Below are positions 28,726-36,452 of a stretch of DNA of 64,000 nucleotides, piece after piece (position 1 is the first letter of the stretch; each line of letters starts with the position of its first letter). Origin of the DNA: Oxalobacteraceae bacterium CAVE-383 (GTDB lineage Bacteria > Pseudomonadota > Gammaproteobacteria > Burkholderiales > Burkholderiaceae_D). Made by a program: the position numbers and the translations under genes. The notes beneath the pieces were generated by a model that did no database searches, was not told where the DNA came from, and saw only the letters and a list, made by a program, of their open reading frames with translations. The stretch covers positions 62,001 to 126,000 of the forward strand of contig REGP01000007.1 in the NCBI GenBank assembly GCA_004134995.1, written 5' to 3'.

Positions 28726-30762
28726 TCAGCGCTGTTCCCAGCGCTGAAACAACTGTTCCCACGATGCATCGGCATCGTGCGCGGCTTCGCGTTTCAGGAA
28801 CTCGGCCAAGGCGCGCAATTGCGCGCCGCTGAATCCCTTGGTCAGCGCGGCAATCGCCGCACTGCTGCCGGCGCCGAGATACAGATCCAGTATCGCTTCG
28901 CGTTCGCCGGTATCGGGTAGATCGAGCGCAATCCGCGTGCCGAAACGGCCGGGCTGCAACAAGGCCTCATCCACCAGATCCAGGCGATTGGTGGTCGCGA
29001 TCGCGCCGACCGTGCCGCCGGCGCCGAGTGCGTCCAGCTCGGCCACCAATTGATGCACCACGCGCTCCGTGCTCCAGCTGCCGTTGCTGCGCCCGCGCAC
29101 CGGCGCGATGGCGTCCAGCTGATCGAAGAAGATCAGGCTCGGGGCCAGTTCGCGCGCCAGCTTGAAAACGTGGCGCACGGCCTCCTCGGTTTCACCCAGC
29201 CATTTGCTGAACAGCTCCGGACCGTTGACCACGATCAGGCTGGCGCCGGCTTCCTTGGCGACGGCCTTGGCCAACAGCGATTTGCCGACGCCGGAAGGGC
29301 CGTGCAGCAGCACGCCGTCCTGCACGCCCTGGTCGCCGGCCAGCGGCGCAATCAATGCCGCGGCCAGTTGCTTTTTGGCTGTCGCCAGTCCGCCGACCTT
29401 GTCGAAGCCCTGGTCGGCATCAACCACCAGCGAACCGCGCGCCGACGACGGCCGGCACTGGCGCCGCGCGGCCACCAGATCCTGGCGCTGCACGCGCAGC
29501 TCTTCGGCGCGGAATTGCGCGGCCGCCGACATCGACGGCAAATGACGCCGCAATGACGACAGCCCCGCCAGGCGGCACAGCGACATCAGGTCGGCGCCGA
29601 CAAAGCCCGAGGTTTCGGCGGCCAGTTCCGGCAGGTATTCGCGGGCCCAGGCATCCAGCGGCATTTCGCGCGTGTGGATGTTCAGGATCTGCTCGCGGCC
29701 GGCCTTGTCGGGCGAGCCGATATAGAGTTCGTAATCGAAACGGCCGGGGCGGCGCAGCGCAACGTCCAGCGCGTCGATGCGGTTGGTGGTGCCGATGACG
29801 ACCACGCCGTCCACCTTGTTGACGCCGTCCATCAGCGACAGCAGTTGCGTGACCAGGCGGGTGTCGGCGTGCGAGCCGCTGTCGCCGCGCTTGTTGGCGA
29901 TGGCGTCGAGTTCGTCGATGAAAATGACGGACGGCGAATGGTGGATCGCCTCGCCGAAAATGCGGCGCAGATTGCCTTCGCTCTCGCCGTAGGTCGAGCC
30001 GATGATTTCGGGGCCGTTGATGTAATAGAACTGGGCTTCCAGTTCGTTGGCCGTGGCGCGCGCCAGCAAGGTCTTGCCGGTGCCGGGCGGGCCGTACAGG
30101 ATCAGGCCGCGCACCGGGGCGATGCCCATCTGGCGGTAGATGGCCGGGAACTGCAGCGGCAGTTGCACCAGTTCCTTGATCAGGCCGATCTCGCGGTCGA
30201 GGCCGCCCAGGTCTTCGAAGGTCAGGTCGAGCCCGAGCGTGCCGCTGAAGCCGTCGGGCGCAGTGTCGAGCACGACGTCGGTATCGGCATTGACGACGCC
30301 GTGGCCGCCCTCCACTTCCACCACCTTGTACAAGGTGCCGGAGACGGAATGATGGAAATGCAGGAACAGCAGCGCGCCCACGATGACGGGGCTGCGCTGA
30401 TGCGCCAGCTCCTCTTTCAGGTGCGCTTCCATGTGATGCGCGGATGCGGTGGACAAGTCCACCGCCGGCTGCAGCCGCACGCGGCCGGTGAAGCGTTGCG
30501 GCTCCGGCGAAACTTCGATGCGGCCGTACAGCCTGGCGCGCAGGGCCTGGCGCTGGAAACGGTCGAGACGTATGCGGCCGCTGCCGCGGTCGGCTTCGTC
30601 CGGCGTATCCAGCCGCACCAGGATTTCCTGGTGGAAGGTCGAGACGCGCAGCAAATCGCCAACGCCAAGCTTTTGTTGCGCCATGACGTCGGGATCGATG
30701 GTCGCCAGCGATGCGCTGCCGGTGGCATATTCCCGCAGTGAGCGCTCTATCGTCAGTTCCAT
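28726..30762 (-). CDS. CDC48/p97-like double AAA+ ATPase
   Basis: 678 residues. An N-terminal CDC48-type domain (about 1-175) precedes two AAA+ modules. D1 has Walker A GPPGTGKT (224-231), Walker B VIFIDE (about 280-285) and the arginine-finger region RRPGRFD. D2 has Walker A GPSGVGKS (488-495), a pore loop KWLGETE and Walker B LIFFDQ, where the catalytic Glu is Gln548, the codon being a clear CAG. D2 should bind ATP but hydrolyse it poorly. Such ATPases unfold or extract proteins. The gene lies 11 bp after a bicupin gene, inside the catabolic operon arm, so its client may be an enzyme of this island. Confidence 0.9.
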   Translation of the reverse strand: MELTIERSLREYATGSASLATIDPDVMAQQKLGVGDLLRVSTFHQEILVRLDTPDEADRGSGRIRLDRFQRQALRARLYGRIEVSPEPQRFTGRVRLQPAVDLSTASAHHMEAHLKEELAHQRSPVIVGALLFLHFHHSVSGTLYKVVEVEGGHGVVNADTDVVLDTAPDGFSGTLGLDLTFEDLGGLDREIGLIKELVQLPLQFPAIYRQMGIAPVRGLILYGPPGTGKTLLARATANELEAQFYYINGPEIIGSTYGESEGNLRRIFGEAIHHSPSVIFIDELDAIANKRGDSGSHADTRLVTQLLSLMDGVNKVDGVVVIGTTNRIDALDVALRRPGRFDYELYIGSPDKAGREQILNIHTREMPLDAWAREYLPELAAETSGFVGADLMSLCRLAGLSSLRRHLPSMSAAAQFRAEELRVQRQDLVAARRQCRPSSARGSLVVDADQGFDKVGGLATAKKQLAAALIAPLAGDQGVQDGVLLHGPSGVGKSLLAKAVAKEAGASLIVVNGPELFSKWLGETEEAVRHVFKLARELAPSLIFFDQLDAIAPVRGRSNGSWSTERVVHQLVAELDALGAGGTVGAIATTNRLDLVDEALLQPGRFGTRIALDLPDTGEREAILDLYLGAGSSAAIAALTKGFSGAQLRALAEFLKREAAHDADASWEQLFQRWEQR

Positions 30763-30773
30763 CGCGTTCCCGG

Positions 30774-31859
30774 TCAGCCTTGCGTTTGCTGCTGCCGGTA
30801 TTCCGGACAGGACTGCAGCTCTTCAAAGCCCGAATGACGGTCGACGCCGACGGTATGCGCCAGATTGCGCTCCATGCAGATCAGGCGCGCCGGGGTCTTG
30901 CCGGTGTTGACGTGGCGGAAAGTCACGCCGGTCTCCAGCGAGGGCAGCGTCAATACGTCGCCGCCGGTCCAGACATGGCGCACGCCGTCGATTTCGGTGT
31001 AGCCGTCGCCTTCCAGCATGTAGAACACGGCGTCGCCGCCGTGGCGCTGCACGCCGCTGCGGCTGCCGACCGGAATTTCCTGGCGGTAGAACAGATTGGT
31101 CTGCACCGCGCTGTAGGCGATGCAGGGATGCAGATACCATTGCATCTTGCCGTGCGCATTGGTTTCGAAAGGCACTTCGTCGCCGCGGATCATCCAGGTC
31201 GCGGCCTGCTGGCGCTTGCGCTGCACGTCGCGCAAGGCGATCAGGCGGTCGAACAGATTGACGTTTGCGAGCTGGTCGGGATGGGTGACCAGCGGGATTT
31301 GTTCGCCGCTGACTTCGGCTTTCCATTCGCTGCGCACCTTGCCCTTGGCAACCGTGGTTCCGGCGCCGCCTTCGGGCATCATGCTGACCTGGTCGATGGT
31401 GTTGGCGATGTAGGGAGCGACCATCAGATCGCGGAAGGCGACCCAGCGGCAGCCCTTGGATTCGTCCTTGTTCCAGTGCTGATGGGTGCAGCCGCCCGGC
31501 TGGATCGGCAGCAGCAACAGGTCGCCCTGCTTCCACTCCAGGATTTCGCCGTTGGTCTCGGTGACGCCCTCGCCTTCGAGCACGTAAATGATGATGCCGC
31601 CCTGATGATTATGGCGGCCGGACTGTTTCTTGATATTCTGCTCGAATACCGCCCAGCTGCTGCTGGCGGTTTCGGTGATCAGCGGCGCCAGATAGAACTT
31701 GATGAAGCCCTGGCGCGACTGCTCGTATTCGCGCTCGGCGCCGCGCACCAGAACCTGTCCGGTCTTCTGGCGGTCGCTCCACTTCTGGTAATACTGGATG
31801 TTCTTTTCGTAGGTCGACTGCTGAATGACCGAAGGGTCTTTGACACGCTCGCGTTCCAT
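30774..31859 (-). CDS. Bicupin protein, gentisate-dioxygenase-like
   Basis: 361 residues from the ATG at 31859, chosen because AAGGA precedes it. It has two cupin domains. The first carries RHNHQGGIIIYVLEGEG and later THQHW; the second carries QRHGGDAVFYMLEGDGYT and FRHVN. Histidines fit a mononuclear Fe/Mn site in both. It probably cleaves or oxygenates a hydroxylated aromatic acid in the cytosol, though bicupin oxygenases vary widely. It comes before the CDC48-like gene in the same direction, after a leader with a large inverted repeat. Confidence 0.8.
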   Translation of the reverse strand: MERERVKDPSVIQQSTYEKNIQYYQKWSDRQKTGQVLVRGAEREYEQSRQGFIKFYLAPLITETASSSWAVFEQNIKKQSGRHNHQGGIIIYVLEGEGVTETNGEILEWKQGDLLLLPIQPGGCTHQHWNKDESKGCRWVAFRDLMVAPYIANTIDQVSMMPEGGAGTTVAKGKVRSEWKAEVSGEQIPLVTHPDQLANVNLFDRLIALRDVQRKRQQAATWMIRGDEVPFETNAHGKMQWYLHPCIAYSAVQTNLFYRQEIPVGSRSGVQRHGGDAVFYMLEGDGYTEIDGVRHVWTGGDVLTLPSLETGVTFRHVNTGKTPARLICMERNLAHTVGVDRHSGFEELQSCPEYRQQQTQG

Positions 31860-31877
31860 ATTTTTCCTTATGCGGTG

Positions 31878-31990
31878 TTGCAAATCTGGCGATACGGGGC
31901 GTTGTACTGCGTTCGTGTCCTCCGGGTGCCTTCGGCCCCCTCCCCCTTTACCTCACTTCGCACAACACCCCGTCTCGCCAGATTTCGCAA
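31878..31990. repeat. Long imperfect inverted repeat in the bicupin leader
   Basis: The arm 31878-31911 (TTGCAAATCTGGCGATACGG onward) and the arm 31959-31990 are near-perfect reverse complements over about 31 bp with few mismatches, separated by 47 bp. The loop holds an inner hairpin around CCTTCGG and a G-rich stretch. It ends 18 bp before the bicupin start, so the mRNA would carry a long stem-loop just ahead of the ribosome-binding site. Confidence 0.75.
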
Positions 31991-32008
31991 TAACTTCTTA
32001 TGCAGGTT

Positions 32009-32104
32009 CACCAGTGGCGGCGTTTCTCTTTCAGCCTTTGCGCCCCGTGTTCAAGGACGGGGGCCAGTACCTTCGGAGGGGACCAACCATTGCCGCCACC
32101 AGTG
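32009..32104. repeat. Second long-range inverted repeat after the binding-protein gene
   Basis: CACCAGTGGCGGC (32009-32021) and GCCGCCACCAGTG (32092-32104) can pair over 8 bp, a 2-base mismatch and 3 bp more. The interior contains another CCTTCGG block and CCCCG/CGGGG pairs. It lies 15 bp beyond the stop of the gene at 32120, so a 3'-end stabiliser or factor-dependent terminator is possible. There is no T-run. Confidence 0.5.
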
Positions 32105-32119
32105 ACCGATTAATGCACC

Positions 32120-33178
32120 TTATTTCAGAAACAGTGCATTCCAGATTTTTTGACGCTGGCGGGATTCGGCCAGCGACGCATTGACGTCGAGTACGGTGTA
32201 AGGGAAATTTACACTATTCTTTTTGATCTTGCTGCTGGCCGGCAGACGGCCCATTTCATTGAGCACTTCCTGGCCTTCCGGCGACAGCACGTAGTCGGCA
32301 AACAGCAGCGCCGAATACGGATGCGGCGCCTGCTTGGCCACACCGATGGCGAACGGCACCGCCAGCACCGGCTGCACCGGCGCATAATCGATCGGAATGT
32401 GCTGTTCCTTGCCGGAGAGGACGTTGGCGAGGAAGGTCGTCAGCCCGACCTGGACTTCGCCGGAGCCGATCAATTGCGCCATCAGCGGATGGCCTTTGCG
32501 CAGTTCCGGCTTGGTGGCGGCGAATTCCTGGAAGAAAGCCATGCCCTTTTCCTGGCCCATGCTGGCGATGACGGTGGCCATCCAGTCCCAATCGCCTGCT
32601 TCGATGGAGATGCGGTTTTTCCACTTCGGATCCTTGAAGCCTTCATAGGTCTTCGGCAGGTCGGAGGCCTTGACCTTGTTGGTATTGTAGGCAGTGACGA
32701 GGAAGTTGAAACGGTCCGGCATCCACATGCGATGCGGCGGGATGGCCGCGGCCGGATAGTCGGCCAGATACGGCGTGTAGAACGCCGACAGGCGCTGCTC
32801 GCGCGACATCGCTTCGGCTTCCGTGGCGTTGGTTTCCACGATATCGAAGGTATTGCGATTGCTTTGCGCCTCGGTCAGGATGCGTTGCAGCAGTTCCTCG
32901 TTGGGCGCGCGCCACAGTTCAACCTTGATGCCGTATTTCTTGGTGAATGCGGCCGCCAGCGGACGCGATTCGACGGTGGACATCGAGGTATAGAAGGTCA
33001 TCGTACCTTCGGCCTTGGCTTTTTCGATGATGCGCGGGAGGCGGTCGGCGCCGCTGTACAGATATTCCTTGTCGTACTTGCCGACGACATTGGTTTGCGC
33101 CTGCGCCGGCGCGGCGAATACGTGGATCAATGCGGTCAGGGCGATCAAGGCCGCGCGTATTTTTATCTTGCTGTTCAT
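32120..33178 (-). CDS. AfuA-type periplasmic solute-binding protein
   Basis: 352 residues with a signal peptide (MNSKIKIRAALIALTALIHV, cleavage about AQAQT). The mature protein resembles Fe(III)/organic-ligand type-II binding proteins (KAEGTMTFYTSMSTVESRPL near its start). It is a clear paralogue of the gene at 51908: both share ESRPLAAAF, KKYGIKV, IPPHR.WMPDRFN and KTYEGF.DPKWK. No partner permease or ATPase is nearby. It likely delivers the island's substrate or a metal complex of it. ATG at 33178 follows AAGGAGACAAAAA. Confidence 0.88.
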   Translation of the reverse strand: MNSKIKIRAALIALTALIHVFAAPAQAQTNVVGKYDKEYLYSGADRLPRIIEKAKAEGTMTFYTSMSTVESRPLAAAFTKKYGIKVELWRAPNEELLQRILTEAQSNRNTFDIVETNATEAEAMSREQRLSAFYTPYLADYPAAAIPPHRMWMPDRFNFLVTAYNTNKVKASDLPKTYEGFKDPKWKNRISIEAGDWDWMATVIASMGQEKGMAFFQEFAATKPELRKGHPLMAQLIGSGEVQVGLTTFLANVLSGKEQHIPIDYAPVQPVLAVPFAIGVAKQAPHPYSALLFADYVLSPEGQEVLNEMGRLPASSKIKKNSVNFPYTVLDVNASLAESRQRQKIWNALFLK

Positions 33179-33224
33179 TTTTTGTCTCCTTTTTTTTAAT
33201 ATGCATTGCGAGTCATTAAGCCCG

Positions 33225-34796
33225 CTAAGCCTTCTTGATCAACTGATATTGCCCCTGCTCCAGATCGCGGCCCAGCAGGCCTTCGTTGCGCAAGGCTTCG
33301 AGCGCGATGACGACGTCGCCGCCGTCGTCGCTGCCAACCGCCGCCATCAACTCCTCGAAATATTTCGGACCGTCGGCCAGCGCCGCGCGCACCGATTCGA
33401 AACGCGCGCCGGCATACTTCGGCGTCTCCGGCACGCGGCCTTCCAGATGATTGCCGCCGCCGAACTTGAAGGTGAGATCGAAGCCTGCCTTGGCGCCGAC
33501 ATTGCGGCCTTCCAGCGACGGATCCAGCGGCAAGGTGCGGAAGCCGCCCTGGACCACCAGATCGCGGTCCGGCTGGAAACGCGTGGCCATGGCCCAGTCC
33601 ATCTGCTCGTCGGAGAAGATATCGATATCGGGATCGACCACGAAAACATTCTTGACGTTGGCCAGCGAGGCGAACACCGCGGCAATGGCGTTGCGCGCCT
33701 CGCCCGGCACGCGCTGGCGCATGGCGATGCGCACGTTGTAGACGCCGCCGGTGGCCGGCGATGCGTACACTGCCACCACTTCGCGCACGGCGACTTCCAG
33801 CGCGCGCCATACCAGCACTTCGGTGCGCAACGCGCAAAGCTGCGCGGTGTCGGTGCGGCTCATGGCGCGCCCGCCGATGGTCAGGGTCTGGAATACCGGA
33901 TCGCGGCGGTGCGTGATCGCGGTGACGCGGAACACCGGATTCTTTTTGACGCCGCCGTAGTAGCCGAGGAATTCGCCGTAAGGGCCTTCCGGTTCAACGT
34001 AGCCGGCCACATCCAGGAAGCCTTCGATGACCCACTCGGCATCGGCCGGCACTTCGATATCGTTGGTGATGCTTTTCACCAGCGGCAGCGGGGCGCCGCG
34101 CAGCGATGCCATCAAACCCAGTTCGTCGATCGGCACGCGCATGGTCGCGGCAAAATAATCGATCGGATGGCCGCCCACGACGATGGACAGCGGCAGGCTC
34201 TTTTTCTCAGCCAGGCTGGCCAGGTAAATGGCGCGCAGATCGCTGGGCGCCATCAGGTCGATGCCGGTTTCCTTGCGGCCGCGGATCATCAGGCGGCGCA
34301 GGCCGACATTGGTCCAGCCGGCCGACGGGTCGCGCGCGAAATCCATGGCGGCCGAGATGTAGGGACCGCCGTCGAGCCCGTGCTGCAGATGCACCGGCAA
34401 TTTGGTGAGGTCGATGTCGTCGCCGGTCATCACTACTTCCTGCACCGGCGCCTGTTCGCGCGGCACCGAGACGAACTCGGGCTTGTTGCGCAGGCGCTTC
34501 AACACCTCCGGCAACAGATCGCGCGGCGCGACGCCGAAGGCATGCGCCATCCGCTTGCGGCTGCCGATTGCATTGCCGACCAGCGCATGGCCGCCCGCGC
34601 CGGCCTTTTCGAACAGCACGGCCTTGGGCGAGCTTTCCAGAATGCCGGCAACGTCGGCCAGCCTGACCTTTTCCTTGCGGACCTCGATTTCGCCGGCGCC
34701 GTCCAATGCCTGCAGGCTTTCGAGAAAGGTGCGCAGGCGGAACTGGTTGAAGTCCGGCCCGGCGCCGCGCTTTGCATCCGATTTTTTATCTGTCAC
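33225..34796 (-). CDS. UbiD-family decarboxylase (first of a tandem pair)
   Basis: 523 residues from GTG at 34796, set by AGGAG. It has the UbiD fold signatures LPVHLQHGLDGGPYIS and TNVGLRRLMIRGRKETG, with EPEGPYGE placing Glu270 and Glu275 at the five-residue spacing of the catalytic glutamates. These enzymes use prenylated FMN to (de)carboxylate aromatic or unsaturated acids. No UbiX prenyltransferase gene is in the window. It is closely related to the next gene, from which it is separated by 45 bp, so the pair arose by duplication. Confidence 0.9.
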   Translation of the reverse strand: MTDKKSDAKRGAGPDFNQFRLRTFLESLQALDGAGEIEVRKEKVRLADVAGILESSPKAVLFEKAGAGGHALVGNAIGSRKRMAHAFGVAPRDLLPEVLKRLRNKPEFVSVPREQAPVQEVVMTGDDIDLTKLPVHLQHGLDGGPYISAAMDFARDPSAGWTNVGLRRLMIRGRKETGIDLMAPSDLRAIYLASLAEKKSLPLSIVVGGHPIDYFAATMRVPIDELGLMASLRGAPLPLVKSITNDIEVPADAEWVIEGFLDVAGYVEPEGPYGEFLGYYGGVKKNPVFRVTAITHRRDPVFQTLTIGGRAMSRTDTAQLCALRTEVLVWRALEVAVREVVAVYASPATGGVYNVRIAMRQRVPGEARNAIAAVFASLANVKNVFVVDPDIDIFSDEQMDWAMATRFQPDRDLVVQGGFRTLPLDPSLEGRNVGAKAGFDLTFKFGGGNHLEGRVPETPKYAGARFESVRAALADGPKYFEELMAAVGSDDGGDVVIALEALRNEGLLGRDLEQGQYQLIKKA

Positions 34797-34841
34797 TGTC
34801 GTCTCCTGTGGTTTTGCCGATACCGGCGAAGCGCTATGTTG

Positions 34842-36422
34842 TTATGCGAATTTGTAATGCCCTTCCGGCGTGCGGACGATGGCGCGCTTGGCACCGGCAT
34901 CTTCCAGCCAACGCACGATTTCGCGGCCGTCGCGCGTGCCGGTCGCCGCCATCAGTTCGGCAAAGCGCTTCGGTCCGGCTTCCAGGGCCGCTTCCAGCGA
35001 AGCGAAACGGGCACCGTCGTATACCGGCGGCGCCGGCACCAGGTATTCGAAGGAACGGGTCTGGTCCGGCCGCAGATGCGGCAGCGTCAGATCGAAACCG
35101 GCCTTGGCGGTAATGCGCGGCGTGACCAGCGACGGATCCAGCGGCAGCGCGCGGAAATCGCCCTGCACCACCAGATCGCGGTCGGCCTGGAAGCGCGTGG
35201 CCAGCGCCCATTCCATTTGCGCGTCGGAAAAGATATCGATATCGGGATCGACCACATACACATGCTTGACGTTGGCCAGCGAGCCGAATACGGCGGCAAT
35301 CGCGTTGCGCGCTTCGCCCGGCACGCGCTGCTGCATCGCCACGCGCACATTGAAGGTGCCGCCGGTGGACGGCATTGCATACACTGCCTTGACTTCGCGC
35401 ACCGCCGCTTCCAGCGAACGCCAGACCACGGCTTCGGTGCGCAGTGCGCAAACTTGCGCGGTATCGGTGTGGGCCATGGTGCGGCCGCTGATGGTGAAGG
35501 TCTGGAAAACCGGATCGCGGCGGTGCGTGATCGCGGTCACGTGGAATACCGGGTTCTGCTTGACGCCGCCGTAATAGCCGAGCACCTCGCCGAACGGACC
35601 TTCGTCTTCCACATGGCCGCGTTCGTCCAGATAGCCTTCGAGAATGTATTGCGCGTCGGCCGGCACCAGCAGATCGTTGGTGATGCATTTGACCACGCCC
35701 ATCGGCGCGCCGCGCAGCGAGGCGATCAGGGCCAGCTCGTCGGTCGGCGTGCGCATCGCGGCCGCCAGGTGGTCGATCGGATGGGTGCCGACGGCAAAGG
35801 CGATCGGCAGGCGTTCGCCTTTGGCCGCATGGCCGACGTAGATGGCGCGCAGATCGGAAGGCGCGATCAGATCGATGCCGGCGGTGCGGCGGCCGCGCAG
35901 CATCAGGCGGCGGATGCCGACGTTGGTCCAGCCGGTGGCGGGATTGTGGGTGAAGTCGATCGAGGCCGAAATATACGGCGCGCCGTCGAGGCCGTGCTGC
36001 AGATGCACCGGCAATGCGGTCAGGTCGCATTCGTCGCCCATCAGCACCACTTGCTGCACCGGCGCCGCTTCACGCGGCACTTCGATCACGACGCCCTTTT
36101 TGCGGCCGCGCGCGATGACTTCCTGCAGCAGCAGATCCGGCGTGGTGCCGAAGGCTTTGGCCAGCCGCGCCCGGCTGCCGGCGACGTTGCCGCACAGCGG
36201 CACGGCGGACCCGGCCGGCTGCTTGAACAGCACCGCTTTCGGATTGCCGTCCAGCTGCTGCGCCACCGAGGCCAGTTCGGTTACGCCGTCGCGGGTTTCG
36301 AATTCGTCCGGTCCCAGCGATTCGAGGAAGCGGCGCAGATTGAACTGTTCCAGGTCGGGTTGAAGGGGCTGCGCTGCCTGGCCGGATAGGCCGGATAGGC
36401 CGGAATTGGTCGGTGAATTCAA
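34842..36422 (-). CDS. UbiD-family decarboxylase (second of a tandem pair)
   Basis: 526 residues from TTG at 36422, with GAGGAG seven bases upstream and no better ATG. It keeps PVHLQHGLDGAPYIS, TNVGIRRLMLRGRRTAG and EDEGPFGE (Glu274, Glu279). It is strongly similar to its downstream neighbour throughout but differs at the N-terminus, which includes a short GLSGLSGQ run from a DNA microrepeat. The pair may act on two positions of a dicarboxylate, or form a hetero-oligomer. It follows the molybdenum hydroxylase gene by 30 bp. Confidence 0.9.
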   Translation of the reverse strand: MNSPTNSGLSGLSGQAAQPLQPDLEQFNLRRFLESLGPDEFETRDGVTELASVAQQLDGNPKAVLFKQPAGSAVPLCGNVAGSRARLAKAFGTTPDLLLQEVIARGRKKGVVIEVPREAAPVQQVVLMGDECDLTALPVHLQHGLDGAPYISASIDFTHNPATGWTNVGIRRLMLRGRRTAGIDLIAPSDLRAIYVGHAAKGERLPIAFAVGTHPIDHLAAAMRTPTDELALIASLRGAPMGVVKCITNDLLVPADAQYILEGYLDERGHVEDEGPFGEVLGYYGGVKQNPVFHVTAITHRRDPVFQTFTISGRTMAHTDTAQVCALRTEAVVWRSLEAAVREVKAVYAMPSTGGTFNVRVAMQQRVPGEARNAIAAVFGSLANVKHVYVVDPDIDIFSDAQMEWALATRFQADRDLVVQGDFRALPLDPSLVTPRITAKAGFDLTLPHLRPDQTRSFEYLVPAPPVYDGARFASLEAALEAGPKRFAELMAATGTRDGREIVRWLEDAGAKRAIVRTPEGHYKFA

Positions 36423-36452
36423 TCGTGTCTCCTCAATAATCTAATGTAATCG

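Noticed and set aside
33195..33215. TGCATTGCGA word before the binding-protein gene, like half an island operator
   Set aside because: Only one half is present, no -10/-35 pair fits, and the 46-bp gap lies inside a run of same-direction genes.
33015..36389. Open frame of over 1100 codons on the plus strand opposite the UbiD and binding-protein genes
   Set aside because: It is the antisense of three well-supported genes; its translation is rich in His, Arg and Gln and shows no family motif, as expected for antisense frames in GC-rich DNA.
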